From the NCBI RefSeq assembly GCF_947179165.1, contig NC_077238.1:45004793-45068792 (forward strand): DNA of 64,000 nucleotides, in the 5' to 3' direction. Origin of the DNA: Solanum dulcamara (Eukaryota; Streptophyta; Magnoliopsida; Solanales; Solanaceae). The notes beneath the pieces were generated by a model. The model was not told where the DNA came from. It searched no databases and saw only the letters and a program-made list of their open reading frames with translations. The stretch's first letter is position 1. Each line of letters opens with the position of its first letter. The translations under genes were made by a program, and so were the position numbers. Shown here piece by piece: positions 1-11,501 of the stretch.

Positions 1-319
1 TATTTTGAGATAAAAGCTCAATAATGTGTTTAGAACTATTTCATGGAGTCATATTTGGGATTCCCAACATGGGGTCCATTGTCCTATTTTTTATCGAATT
101 TTGGATCTGTCTCCAAAAAATACAATTTTAGTGTCAAGATGTTCATACTGATGAGGTGATCAATATTTTGATAGCGTAAAGCCATTTGGAGTTATTTTTG
201 GAGCAAAAAGCTAACGAAAGAGGAATTTGGAGTACACGTGTTCGACTTTGTGGTAGACTACGATCTCCTTTATTTTGATTGAGCTTCATGAGGTATTGTT
301 TAGTATAAATAACTTGTAG
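1..319. other. Unassigned AT-rich left flank of the LINE
   Basis: No coding sequence or known repeat was recognised. The last seven bases (313-319, CTTGTAG) match the seven bases just beyond the far end of the LINE (9836-9842). This stretch and the sequence after 9842 were therefore probably contiguous before the LINE inserted. Confidence 0.4.
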
Positions 320-353
320 TTTTTTTTTATTTTTATTTTTATTTTTATTTTTT
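320..353 (-). repeat. A-rich 3' tail of the LINE (T-rich on plus strand)
   Basis: T8-A then repeated A-T5 units on the plus strand equal an A-rich, interrupted tail on the element's own strand. It directly follows the CTTGTAG duplication, as expected for target-primed reverse transcription. Confidence 0.75.
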
Positions 354-2012
354 ATGGAAACAGACCCTACACGAAGCTTCCACTTCTCGTGCACAGTCAG
401 GGGTTGAGCAGCACCCCCAAGCCTTATTATAAATAAAATTAAAGAAAAATACACGGAGGGGGACATAAACCTTACCTCCGAACTTAGGATGGTTCATGAG
501 TCAGTCGACCTACTCAGGTCGGCCTACTCATCCCCATTACTAGATGGAAAGCGATAAACCTATGGGAGGACTCCTCCCGATACAAGTCGATTAAGAAAGC
601 ATAAATGAGGGAGACTCTCCCCTTCCATGAGAAAACAAGAAAGTAACCTACACTAGTCCTATTCAACTACGCTACGTATCATACATAGCTAAATTGAAGA
701 AAAACAAGTATATGAACCTTCTATCTCGCATGGGGTAAGGAAGTTCTATTCATCTTTGCCCTTTTTAGTCTTGTCATACCAAGTAAGTCCAAATGGAAGG
801 GTGCATCCACATCAAGATCATGTATATATCAGTTAGGGAGGATGATAGGAGAGGAAATATATTGAGCTGTAGCAACCAGCAGCCTTGGAGTTGTTGTTGA
901 TAAAATATTGGCACTGACTTGTTGCATGCTGCATTTTAAAGGTGTCGCAGCTCTGACGTGTGCAGCTGCTTGGAAGCTCATCTGATGGTGCCTTGCATAT
1001 TGGAGTGTTCCAGCCAGTAGTGTAGCCTGCACTCAAACAAGTAACCCACCAAGGATTCCAAGTAGCTTGGCTGCCATAGGACTGCTGCAAACAATGAAGC
1101 ATAGTAGCTGACATGCATGGATTGTTGGAGAGTGTTGGGGAGGCCTTAGCATGCCAGTCTTTAGTCTAACTTCGTTTGAAGCTCTGTAAACCTGCACCTA
1201 CAAGAGGCCAAAGAAACAGACAAAAGTCGTCTAACTTGTTCAAGGTCGCTCGACTAACGTCTCCAATTAGCTGTTTGAGCTGAAACTTCTTGGGCTTTGC
1301 AATTACTATATTTTCTGTAGTCATGCAACATTTGGAGGCCTGGAAACTCCAAATTGCAAATTGCTCCCTCATTAGGCTTAAGTCCGCTAATTCTTTCAAG
1401 GTTGCTCGACTAACGTCTCTAATTGTCCGTTTGAGCTGAAACTTCTTGGTCTTTACATATACTGTATTTGCTGTAATACTGCACAATCTGGAGTCATTTT
1501 GATGTTGCATGGTATATTTGTTGAGGATTGTTGATTGCTTCTGGGCTCTGCTGTTGTTGTTGAGTTGCTGCTGCTGTTGCTCAGTTGCTATCACTGTTTC
1601 TGCTGTAGTATGGCCTATGTTGTTGAGGTATTGGTGCAAGAACTCCAAACTCAGCTGCTGCAAGTCCAACCTAAGGCTCAAAGTAGCATGATACCTAAAG
1701 TGAATTGCAATTGTTGGCTGATATGTTTCTGATCTGCAGATACCTGCACAATCACAAAGGAAAAGAAAAAAGAAGATATCTATTCTAATCCTTACCTCAA
1801 GGGGTAAGTTGATTGTTCTAGGAAGACAATAAACAAGGGAGACTCTCCCCTTTACAAAATTCCTATCTATGAATTTATACATAGGGAATTCTGTACTACA
1901 ATTAATGATATACAAATCAAGGAGGTTGTTTGATCCTCTTCAGTTTTGTTCTCCTAAAGTTTGCCATCCCCATTTTGTCCAAGATGTAGTATCCTCTTGT
2001 TTCCTTAGGAAG
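354..2012 (-). other. Long 3' region of the LINE, with internal duplications
   Basis: No recognised domain. A 16-bp motif GGGAGACTCTCCCCTT occurs near 609 and near 1838 with similar flanks, bracketing about 1.2 kb. Inside this lies a degenerate tandem duplication of about 157 bp (about 1233-1320 and 1391-1478, sharing GCTGAAACTTCTTGG). A 249-codon open frame (1166-1915, minus) reads through both copies and has a glutamine run encoded near 1545-1600. Nothing else marks it as a gene, so it is treated as non-coding. Confidence 0.5.
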
Positions 2013-5000
2013 CTATTGAGTACTGTAGAATTGAACCATGATGTCTACACTGTGGCTATGCTTGGAAAGTGTATCTGCAACAAAGTTAGCTTCCCTATAG
2101 ATGTGCTTACATTGAAAGAAATCCAGCATTATGATCAGCTCCTGCAGGTTTGTGATGTAGTTCCTGATGGTCCAGGGAGATGTGATCTCTTGTTTTAGCC
2201 ATTTCACAAGTAATTCAGAGTCAACCTCCAGTAGAACCCTGTTGTAGCCATGTTGAATACACCAGATAATGCCTATGACTGCAGCTTGTACCTCAGCTTG
2301 GTTGTTAGAACCAATTCCAAGTGGTGCAGGAAATGCATAAAGGATGTTTCCTTTATGATCTCTTAGGATGCCCCCAGCTCCAATTCTTACAGGATTATCC
2401 AAGGCACTTCCATCAGTATTCAATTTAACCACATGGTAAGCTGGTTTGTGCCAACTAACTTGGATGATTTTCAGCTCATGGCTGCAGCTTTCCACCATAG
2501 CTATTAGCTCCTTCCAGTCACTTGGCCAATTAATGTAAGGGAAAGCTGTGAAGATCAGCATGTATAGTTCTTTGATGACTGAGAACTTCACTCTAGTATT
2601 GCTTGACTTTTTGCCACTATATTTGCTAGCACATCTGTTCTTCCATAGGTTCCAACAAATAAATATAGGAGTAGCTTGCAATAATAGTTTATGGACTTCA
2701 TTATTTGGTTTAGCCAGCCACCATTTCATCAAATTGCTCCTCATGGGGCTGCTGCTGTGTTGTATACCCCAGCAATCAGAAAAATACTTCCATATGTGTC
2801 TAGCCATGTGTCCAGAGATAAATATGTGATCTATATTATCCCAGCCTGGCCTGTAGCAACAAGAACATTGAGCAGCTGCATGACCAAAGTGCACAATATT
2901 TTCATTGGTGGGCAACTTGCTTCTGAGAGTTATCCAGACAAGAAAGGATATCTTGAAGGGTATATTCTTATGCCATATATTATTGTCTATCATGGTTTTG
3001 TTCCTTTTTGGCCTAATCTGGTTCCAAGCTGAAGCACAAGTAAAGTTTCCATCTGAGGTCAGCTTCCAGTAGGCTGTATCTGGATGGTCAGGTTGATACT
3101 TGAAGGAAAAACTTAGAATCTTTTGTATCAGGTGCTGTGGTGCATGTTGCCTCACCTTCTGTTCATCCCATTCTCCATTATTCAGGAACTTTGAGACAGT
3201 GGTATTGTTAAGTCTAGGTAGACATTCTTTGTGGTAAGCTAGGGGTCCAATTCCTAGCCAATCATCCCACCAAAAACTACAAGAGCCTGAGTTAAAGTGC
3301 CACTGTATATGAGGCTCAATCTCAGATTTGTTTGTCATCATGTGTTTCCACATAAGTGATTGACCAGTATCCCATTTCTTCATTACTGGATGTGCCCTTT
3401 GGCAATACTTGGCCCTCAAAAAACTCCCCCATAGAGTCTTCTTAGACCTGAAAATCCACCATTGTTTATACTGCATTGCTAGGTAGACATCTTTAAGATT
3501 TTTCATGCCAACACCTCCTTCTTCTGTTGGGTAGCTGAGGGTCTCCCATGATGCCCAGTGGTATTTTCTTTTTTCTCTGTCCCATCCCCAAAAGAAGTCT
3601 GCTATAAGAGACTTTATTTGTTTGAGAGTAGTGGAAGTTGGAATCACAGCAGATAGAAGATGAATTGGGAGGGACTGCAACACATACTTCACAAGAGCAG
3701 CTCTCCCCCCATAACTGAGTACTTTGGTCTGCCATCCTCTAATTCTGGATATCACTTTGGACACCATACTATTAAAGTATATGATCCTTTGACGTCCAAT
3801 ATATAAGGGACATCCCAAGTAAGTAATAGGGCCATGAGTTATTTTGAAACCAGTGATAGAAGTGAACCTTTCAGTGATCTCAGGATCAGTATTCAGAGGG
3901 ATCATGCACTGACTCTTTTGTGTGTTAATTAGCTGGCCTGATGTCTGCTCATACACTTCCAGTGTCTTCATGATCATCTTGAGAGAGTATCTACATGTTG
4001 AAGTGAAAATGATTATATCATCAGCAAAACTCAAATAATTAATCAATGGACCTTTCTTCTCCATGTGGAAACCTTTGTACAAATAGTGTTGATGAAGGTT
4101 ATTGAGCAGTCTTGAGAGTACCTCAGCACCTAAAATAAATAAGGCTGGGGATAGTGGAGCTCTCTGTTTGAGGCCTCTTGTAGAATGGAAAAAACCATGC
4201 CTACCTCCATTCACAATAACTGAGTACCAGTTGTTAGCCATAAGCCTCCAAACCATGTCAATAAATACTTCTCCAAATCCAAACCTTCTCATGACTAGAC
4301 ATATAAATGACCAGGACACCCTGTCATAGGCTTTGGCCATGTCTAATTTGATCACCACATTATCTCCAAACTTTGGTTTTTTAATGCTATGAATAATTTC
4401 CTGTGCCAACATAATGTTTTTAGAAATACTTCTTCCCTTAACAAAACCTGATTGATTTTCAGAGATTAGTTGAGGGAGAATAGGAGCAAGTCTGAGACAT
4501 AGAACTTTTGAAATAACTTTATTAGTGAAGTTACTTAGTGAAATGGGCCTGAAATCTGATAACTTATTGGGATGATCTACTTTTGGGAGTAGGACCAAAC
4601 AAGCATGTGAGATAAACTTGGGAATAGAATGCCCACAGAAGAAGTATTTCACCAAATTGAATAAGTCTTCACTGATGATATCCCAGCAAGTTTGGAAGAA
4701 CTTGCCATTAAAACCATCTGGACCTGCAGCAGATGCATCACTGAGGGAAAAAACAACTTCTTTCAGCTCCACTTTAGTAGGCATAGCATTAAGGGACTGG
4801 TTTTGCTGATCTGTGATAGAGTTGGGGATACACCTAAGGATATCTTCATTGATAATATTATTACCAGTAAAGATCTTCTCAAAGTAGTCACATGCAGCAG
4901 CAGCTATATTCTGATCACCTTGAATAGTATTATCCTGCTCATCAGTAATCTGATGGATGAATAATCTTCTTCTCCTTCCTCTTATAATAGAATGAAAGTA

Positions 5001-5339
5001 CTTGGAATTGGCATCTCCCTCCTTAAACCACTGAAGCTGAGTTTTTTGTTTAAGGATGGATTGTTCAGTCTTCAAGTATTTAATGTACTGAGCATTTACA
5101 TGATTCAACTTGATCTTGTTATCTTCAGACTTGTCCTGGATGAGAGCATCTTCTGCTTGCTTTACCTTCTCTTCAAACTCTTTGACAGCTTCAAATATGT
5201 CCCCATACTGTTGCCTTGACCAGCTACTAAGGGTGTTAGCCACCCTCTTAAGTTTCAAATAGAATACTCTCATTGGATTACCTTCTACTGGTCTTTCCCA
5301 ACAGTCTCCAACAGTATCCAGAAAGGTCCCATTCTCCAC
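2013..5339 (-). CDS. LINE ORF2: reverse transcriptase, zf-RVT and RNase H (1,108-codon open part)
   Basis: This enzyme would copy LINE RNA into DNA at the nicked target site. Visible in order: an RT domain at about residues 230-500, with the catalytic motif FADDIIIF near residue 436 (the usual aromatic-ADD box); a zf-RVT region near 796-850 with clustered Cys/His; and a C-terminal RNase H at about 970-1100. The RNase H acidic residues are all present (TDGS, NQAE, EVDSE, NFVADTLS). A C-terminal RNase H is typical of many plant L1 elements. The first methionine is internal: the frame continues upstream to a stop near 5402, and the endonuclease half lies beyond it, so this is the intact C-terminal part of a broken ORF2. 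The length and catalytic residues suggest recent loss of function. Confidence 0.9.
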   Translation of the reverse strand: MENGTFLDTVGDCWERPVEGNPMRVFYLKLKRVANTLSSWSRQQYGDIFEAVKEFEEKVKQAEDALIQDKSEDNKIKLNHVNAQYIKYLKTEQSILKQKTQLQWFKEGDANSKYFHSIIRGRRRRLFIHQITDEQDNTIQGDQNIAAAACDYFEKIFTGNNIINEDILRCIPNSITDQQNQSLNAMPTKVELKEVVFSLSDASAAGPDGFNGKFFQTCWDIISEDLFNLVKYFFCGHSIPKFISHACLVLLPKVDHPNKLSDFRPISLSNFTNKVISKVLCLRLAPILPQLISENQSGFVKGRSISKNIMLAQEIIHSIKKPKFGDNVVIKLDMAKAYDRVSWSFICLVMRRFGFGEVFIDMVWRLMANNWYSVIVNGGRHGFFHSTRGLKQRAPLSPALFILGAEVLSRLLNNLHQHYLYKGFHMEKKGPLINYLSFADDIIIFTSTCRYSLKMIMKTLEVYEQTSGQLINTQKSQCMIPLNTDPEITERFTSITGFKITHGPITYLGCPLYIGRQRIIYFNSMVSKVISRIRGWQTKVLSYGGRAALVKYVLQSLPIHLLSAVIPTSTTLKQIKSLIADFFWGWDREKRKYHWASWETLSYPTEEGGVGMKNLKDVYLAMQYKQWWIFRSKKTLWGSFLRAKYCQRAHPVMKKWDTGQSLMWKHMMTNKSEIEPHIQWHFNSGSCSFWWDDWLGIGPLAYHKECLPRLNNTTVSKFLNNGEWDEQKVRQHAPQHLIQKILSFSFKYQPDHPDTAYWKLTSDGNFTCASAWNQIRPKRNKTMIDNNIWHKNIPFKISFLVWITLRSKLPTNENIVHFGHAAAQCSCCYRPGWDNIDHIFISGHMARHIWKYFSDCWGIQHSSSPMRSNLMKWWLAKPNNEVHKLLLQATPIFICWNLWKNRCASKYSGKKSSNTRVKFSVIKELYMLIFTAFPYINWPSDWKELIAMVESCSHELKIIQVSWHKPAYHVVKLNTDGSALDNPVRIGAGGILRDHKGNILYAFPAPLGIGSNNQAEVQAAVIGIIWCIQHGYNRVLLEVDSELLVKWLKQEITSPWTIRNYITNLQELIIMLDFFQCKHIYREANFVADTLSKHSHSVDIMVQFYSTQ

Positions 5340-6076
5340 CCAACAGTTAAGGATCTTGAAATATTTGATAGGAGTAGTGTGAGTCTCCTTGCATTCCAGT
5401 TAAAGGGGGCAGTGATCTGAACCTGTAGAAGAAAGATGAGCCACAGTAGTCATAGGCATCATCTCTAACCACCTATCATTCACCATGGCCCTGTCCAGCC
5501 TCTTCCAAATTCTAACCTCATATCCCTGTTGTTGCACCATGTAAATTTGTGCCCATTGAAGCCCAGATCAGTAAGACCACATGCCTCAATTACACTTATG
5601 AACTCAAAACTTTTGTTCATATTGTATGGTTATCCTCCTAGCTTTTCATCAACATCAGTGGTCACATTAAAGTCTCCAATAATGCACCATGGTTTATCTG
5701 TGTCAGCATACTGCAGCATCTTATCCCAAAGAGTTCTTCTCATATAATCCTTACACTTGGCATAAACAAATGTAATAATATGAGGGTTGGGATTGGCCAC
5801 ATGTTTGATTTCACATGTAACATGTTGTTCATCTTGGTCTATAATGGAGCAGTCCACATCCTTAGTCCAAAATAACCAAATCTTGTTATTGGGATTATGT
5901 ATGGCATTGTCTATTCTCAACTGAATTCTGTAGTGGTTGAGCTGTGATTGGTTAGCAAATGGTTCAAGTATTGTCAACATAGATAATTTGTGATAATCCT
6001 TGAATTTTTGGAGTCTATCCAAGGCACCTTGAGTATCAATACTCCTTGCATTCCAGCATATTGTATTCATTATCAA
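5340..6076 (-). pseudogene. LINE ORF2 N-terminal part: APE-type endonuclease, broken
   Basis: This encodes the target-nicking endonuclease of ORF2. From the ATG at 6076 one can read the early WNARS block, LEPFA (the conserved Glu), a VYAKC block, and PWCIIGDFNV (the GDFN catalytic block) followed by EKLGG. After 5630 the frame is lost. The last conserved block GSDHCPL is readable near 5420, followed at once by a TAA that replaces an expected sense codon before LE. The unit is therefore a frameshifted, stop-containing pseudogene in phase order with the downstream RT. Only a few lesions separate the two ORF2 halves. Confidence 0.85.
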
Positions 6077-6080
6077 AGTT

Positions 6081-9000
6081 TCATGGATTTGGACCTTGTG
6101 TTGATGCTACTCTTAAAGCAGCATTGTCTAAACTGGTAGAGTTCTCTTGCTTCTTTTTTTTCTTCTTATCTTGCTGACCCCTGGGTGATAGGCCCTGCTT
6201 CTCAGACATCTGCAGTACTTCATCCTGAATTATATTATCTGTGGTAGGATCAAATGTCCTCAAATGATATGCACTAGTTTCTTCATCTTCCTCATTAGTT
6301 TGTTCCCTCTAGTCAGAGTCCTCTTCATCTTCAGAGTGAGTAACTCTATATTCATCCTCCCAATATTCTAATATGACTCTCTTGTTGAGTACACACATCT
6401 CAGTATATGTGGTCTGAGCCTGAAGAGGTGGTACATGAATCCCAGCCTGTTCTTCAACCAACACATAGTTTACCCTCTGCTGAGAAATTTCAGAGTGAGT
6501 GTGCCCTGGTTTACTTTGCTGTTTCTTCATTGCATCCCTCTTCTTCTTACTCAAAGATAGAGTACTTTTATTGTTCATAAACAGAATTTCTGCACCATGC
6601 TTTTGATCACTACTCTTTGGAGAAACAGCATTTCCTTTATCAGTTTCAGTTGCCTAGAATTTGTCAGAAATATGTTGCACCTCAGCTTGTTGGACCTGCA
6701 TATTGGACCTTATGACATCTGGAGAAGTGGTTGCAGGGGCTCTGTGGTCTTCCCTATAGTCAACCAATGGATTTCCCCTCCCTCTGGTTTCCTCTTCCTG
6801 CACATTAGTGGGTGTCTCCTGTGTTCCTCCTTCCTCACCTCCATAAACTTTTTCAGCCACAACAGCAACATTATTTAAAACATTAAAGCTATTGGGGGAG
6901 CCATGGGATGTGGGAGCACTGAGTCAATACCTGGGACTTTGGCATTGTTGCATTCCACAACAGTTTGCTTTTCTACAATTTTGCTAGTTTCCTTCCTTTT
7001 AAACACCTACTGAATGGGCTTGTGGGGATTGGGAACCAATATTCTATGGGGAGGGGGGTGTTGACTCTGGACTCCAGATACAATATTACATGTTTGGACA
7101 TTATCATTATTAATATTAAAGCTAGTACCTGATGGCAGTATGTTCCTTGGTTGCTGATTATCACTGGTTGTTGGTTGAGGCATTTTTGAGCTTTCTCTTT
7201 GGTGCATCCTGCTTTGTTTACTTTGATGAAGAGTTCCTTGTTGGTGGGATTGGTTATTCTTCTTGGTTTTCTTTTTTTGAGTTTGTCATTCCTCTTTTTC
7301 TTGGTTATTTTCATGGTCTTCATCAGCATTATTAGGCTGCCTTTCCTTGTTGTTGTTTTTCTCTTGGAAATGTTGTTCATTAGCCTTACCTGTGCTGGTT
7401 TTGTCCTTGTCTACAACAGTTTCTTCAAGAATTTTCTTTTGCCTGTTTTCCTCTTCTCTTCTCTTCACTGTACAGGTAGTGTGAGTGTGGCCTTGATGCC
7501 TGTAGTGCTAGCAATATTCAGTCACCCCTTCATATTGAATTGGTTGCCATTACCCTTGCCATTCACATCTTTTTGAAAGACCATCCATACATGTTGGGGT
7601 CTTTGTTTTGTAAGATCAACTTGAACCTTTACTTTAGCAATACTACCTCTAGTTTTCTTATATGTTGCCAAGTCCAGGAACAACACTTTCCCAACCGGAG
7701 ACAAAAGAGGTGTAACCACTTCCATACTATAGCAATACCAAGGAAGTTCTGGTAGGATTGCCTAAATAGGTACCAAGGGAGTTTCCTCCTCTGGTTTAAT
7801 TGTGGGAGTCCAAAGCTGTAGCCTCATGAGCTGGCCTTGGATGAACATTTTTCCTTTTGACCACACTGTTGTGTGATCAAACTCATTGTCCAAGTCAATG
7901 TAGATGTGTCTAGAGTTGAAGTGAGTCAGCTTAACCCCTCTTTTAAACTCAGTTTGTAGGATGAACTCTTTTCTAATAACTTCCATCCTTGGCATTGTAT
8001 GTGTAAACTTCCTATAAGGGTGTATTTACACTTAGTTGCTAAGTTAACCATGAAGTCCTCTTCAGAGAATAAAACTGCAGGGTATCCTTGGTTTGTGGTG
8101 ATTTCAGGGGGAGAGATACCTATAGGAGCACTTTGGGCCTCTTGGGCTCTAAGTCTGGTAGCAAGAGTGTGTGTCACAATAGGATTTGGAGGGTTGGGTG
8201 TATTTGGAATAGGAGTTCTGGTTTGGTTGTTGATTTTGGGAGCATGATTGTTCCTAATTGGTGGATGGCTATTCTGATCATTTTTATGGTTGTTGGGATT
8301 GAACACCTCAAAGTTGTTAGAAACTTTCAAGGGAGCAGATTTGGGAATGTAATGTTTGTGACCAGCTATTTGGTTTACTACAGGACCTTTGGGATGTTGA
8401 TTGCTCACACCACCTTGTTGGATTTGGATCTTACCTTTACCATTAGTTTTATCACTTAACTCAGATTGTACACTAGTCATATTTTCCGCAGTAATTCTAT
8501 TTCCAATTTGGATAACACATATAGGATTAGAAATCAATTCAATAGGCTGCATATTAGAATTTAAGACAGTGGCTGGCTTAATTGCATTAGATTGCAATTG
8601 AGCTTGAGTACTAGTATAAGTAATTCTATCATGAACAATATGACTATCAAGGTTAGGATACTTACCTTGTGATACTTGAGCAAAAGCTCTGATTTTCTGA
8701 ACACTGGGATCATTTGGCACTATCAATAGCTCCTGCTCAGTATGGTCAACATGGTCGTTATTGAGTCTAACATGTGTATTAGTTATTTAATCTCTTTGAC
8801 ATTGATGCACATTTTCTTGATGCTGAGTAGTGTCCTGATGCATTAAAGAATGCAATGCACCATCTGCAGTCTCACATTGTTCTTCCACCTGATGGACACC
8901 TTTGTGACTTTTCAAATTTGAATTATTTGAGGGAAATTCGAAACAACCTGAATAGTTTTTTGGACTGGCATCATCAATGTGAACATTTTGGTATAGGTGT

Positions 9001-9811
9001 TACTGCAATTGGATGACCTGAACTCCGGCGGCTTCACCTTGACAGTCGTCATGACGACTTTTCAAATTTGAAGCATTTGGTGATGATTTGAGATATTCCA
9101 TATGTATGGGGAGCTTCTCAATACTGTCCTGAACCAGTTGGCATTGGTCGCGCAACAATTGGTTTGTCGGAGCTCCTGCGACACCATTGATTGCAGTGTT
9201 CAAAGAGAAATTCGAAGCATGTGGTTGTGATTTGAGATGGCGCCTGGTATCTGGGAGATGCTCCTCATTTTTGTGAACACTTTGGCATTGGTTTCGTCCC
9301 ATTTGGATCACCAGAGCTACGGCGTCGGTGTCAATTTGTTCGCCGATGTTCATTTCGCCTGAAATGTTTATTCCCAGAGGGGCGCCATATTCTTGCAAGC
9401 AAAACCCAGGTGGTACGATGGCTCGAAAGTCGTCGGAGCGCTTGAAAATTGAAGGAGCATTAGCGGCGCTCTGGCGGCGTTGCAGATGGACTGCGCTTGT
9501 TCATTGCTGCCAATTTGTTGATTATTTTCGTTCCAAATTTGAACTATAGGTCGTATATGTGATGAAGAATCATCACCAGTAGTCCCTATAACATTTAGTA
9601 ATCCACGATTCCTTAGAGATATGATTTTTTCAGCTTGTAGCAACTCCTCACTAGAACAATGAACAGTGATCACTTCATTCTTTTGTGAATTCAAAGAGCT
9701 GTAGGTTGAATCTGATGACGCGGTAACTTTTGTTGTGTTCGTATCGACAGAATCTACGATTCCATCTTTCGAACGAAATTTTTCAGTGTCGGGAGGTGGC
9801 TCCCACCCCAT
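6081..9811 (-). pseudogene. LINE ORF1 (DUF4283, CCHC knuckle), frameshifted
   Basis: This is the RNA-binding ORF1 of the LINE, now in several frames. The start is taken at the ATG at 9811, 24 bases inside the proposed element end. A repeat-containing N-terminal part covers 9000-9811. The DUF4283 domain runs from about 8100 (GYPAVLFSEEDF block) across a frameshift to about 7770 (YIDLDNEFDH, LMRLQLWTP). A CCHC-type knuckle sits near 7460-7530 but is damaged. An in-frame TAG follows the first Cys, and the expected second Cys is Tyr in the block ending RHQGHTHTTC. The C-terminal part (6081-7290) is low-complexity, rich in Lys/Glu/Asn. DUF4283 plus a zinc knuckle is the standard plant L1 ORF1 architecture. 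Confidence 0.8.
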
Positions 9812-9842
9812 TTCCGTTTTTATGCCTAAAATGCCCTTGTAG

Positions 9843-10224
9843 GAAGTCTTTTGATTTGGGTAATTATGGATCTAATGACTGTTGAGGGAGTTGAAGTAGT
9901 TTAGATTGTATGTGATGGATTAGGCTCAATTCCTTATTTCTTGCTTATGATTTTTGGTATGAGCCATAGGCTAGGTTTCCTTTATGAGACTTCCATTCTA
10001 ATTTGTAAAAATATTTATTGTGCATAGTTTGGCTGTGATTATCCAATTTTAGGTAGCTTATTCAATGTTTATGGTGGTCGGCAGATTTGCGTCTTAGAAT
10101 TAATTTTTGGGATGAAACTTAGTTAATATAACCATTGTTGGCTAGAATTTATGAGATTTAGTGTCCTTCTCTATTGTAGCACCTATCTTGAAGCTTCGGT
10201 GTAGTAATTTCCACCCGATTAGGC
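9843..10224. other. Flank between LINE and GTT tract; possible non-LTR retroelement 3' end
   Basis: No coding sequence. The last 50 bases contain GTGTAGTAATTTCC followed by CACCCGATTAGGC, and the GTT repeat begins immediately afterwards. A unique stretch running straight into (TTG)n resembles the 3' ends of RTE-type LINEs and TS-like SINEs in Solanaceae, which carry TTG tails. The sequence is not the canonical TS SINE end, so the assignment is only an inference. Confidence 0.3.
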
Positions 10225-10388
10225 TTGTTGTTGTTGTTGTTGTTGCTATTGTTATACCTGTTATTGTTGTTATTGTTGTTGTTGTTGATGTTGCTGTTAA
10301 TGTTATTATTACTGTTATTATTGCTGCTATTATTGTTGTTGTTACTGTTGTTGTTGTTGTTATATTTGTTGTTGCTGTTGCTGTTATT

Positions 10389-10424
<36 letters not shown>

Positions 10425-11501
10425 ATTGTTGCTGCTGTTATTGTTGTTATTGTTGCTACTGTTGGTGTTATTGCTATTTTTGCTATTACTGTTGTTGTTG
10501 TTGCTGGTATTGTTGTTTCTATTGGTGTTGTTGTTATTGTTGTTGTTGTTGTTGTTGTTTCTGTTGTTGTTGTTATTGGTATTGCTGTTGTTGTTGTTGA
10601 TGATATTGTTATTGCTGTTGTTGCTATTGTTGTTGTTGTTGCTGTTATTTTTGTTATTGCTGGTGTTGTTAGTTTTGTTGTTGTTGTTGTTATTGTTTTT
10701 GTTGTTGTTGTTATTATTGTTGTTGTTATTATTGCTATTGTTGTTGTTGTTATTGTTATTATTTTTATTATTGTTATTATTATTGTTGCTATTTTTGTTA
10801 TTGTTATTGATGTTGTTGTTGTTGCTTTTATTGTTGTTATTGTTGTTGTTATTATTGTTGTTGCTGTTGTTGTTGTTGTTGCTATTGTTGTTGTTGTTGC
10901 TATTTATGTTAGTGTTGTTGTTGTTGCTTTTGTTGTTGTTGTTGCTGTTATTTTTGTTGCTGTTGTTGTTATTGCTGTTATTATTGTTGTTGCCGTTGCT
11001 GCTATTATTGTTGCGGTTGTTGTTGTTGCTGTTTTATTGTTGTTGCTAGTTTTATTACTGTTTTTGTTATTGTTGGTATTATTGCTATTGATGTGGTTGT
11101 TGTCGTTGCTGTTGTTGTTGCTGTTGTTAATGTTGTTGTTGTTGCTGGTGTTTTTGTTATTGTTGTTGTTTCTTTGTTGGTGTTATTATTAATACTATTG
11201 TTATTGTTATTGTTGCTGTTATTGTTGGTGTTGTTGTTGTTAGTGTTGGTATTGTTGTTGGTGTTGCTGTTGTTCTTGTTGTTGTTGGTATTGTTGTTAT
11301 TGTTGGTGTTGTTGTTGTTAGTATTGTTGTTGTTGTTGTTCTTGTTGTTGTTGTTACTGTTGTTGTCGTTGTTGTTGTTATTGGTGGTGGTGGTAGTGGT
11401 GGTGGTGGTGTTGCTGTTACTATTATTGTTGTTTCTGTTGTTGTTGTTATTGTTGTTGTTGCTATTATTATTATTATTATTAATATTATTAATATTATTA
11501 A

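Larger units (their letters stand above)
320..9835 (-). mobile_element. L1-type LINE (non-LTR retrotransposon) with ORF1, endonuclease, RT and RNase H
   Basis: On the minus strand the order is 5' end near 9835, ORF1 with a DUF4283 domain, APE-type endonuclease, reverse transcriptase, zf-RVT, RNase H, a long 3' region, and an A-rich tail (T-rich on the plus strand, 320-353, TTTTTA-type units). A 7-bp candidate target duplication CTTGTAG flanks it (313-319 and 9836-9842). At about 9.5 kb it is longer than the 6-7 kb usual for plant L1 elements. The excess lies in a 1.7-kb 3' region and a long ORF1. The large open RT frame suggests it is younger than its neighbours. The ends are inferred from the tail, the ORF1 start and the short duplication, so the boundaries are approximate. 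Confidence 0.85.

Noticed and set aside
1166..1915. 249-codon Gln-containing frame in the LINE 3' region
   Set aside because: No known domain. The repeated KFQLK..DVSRATL phrase follows from a DNA-level duplication. Treated as non-coding, though recorded as a curiosity.
6597..7576. Plus-strand frames opposite LINE ORF1
   Set aside because: Antisense shadows of the DUF4283/knuckle region on the minus strand, with Phe/Leu-rich composition.
10100..10240. TS SINE 3' end before the GTT tract
   Set aside because: The canonical TS end (GGGATTTCACTGGGTTG-like) is absent; only a general TTG-tail resemblance remains.
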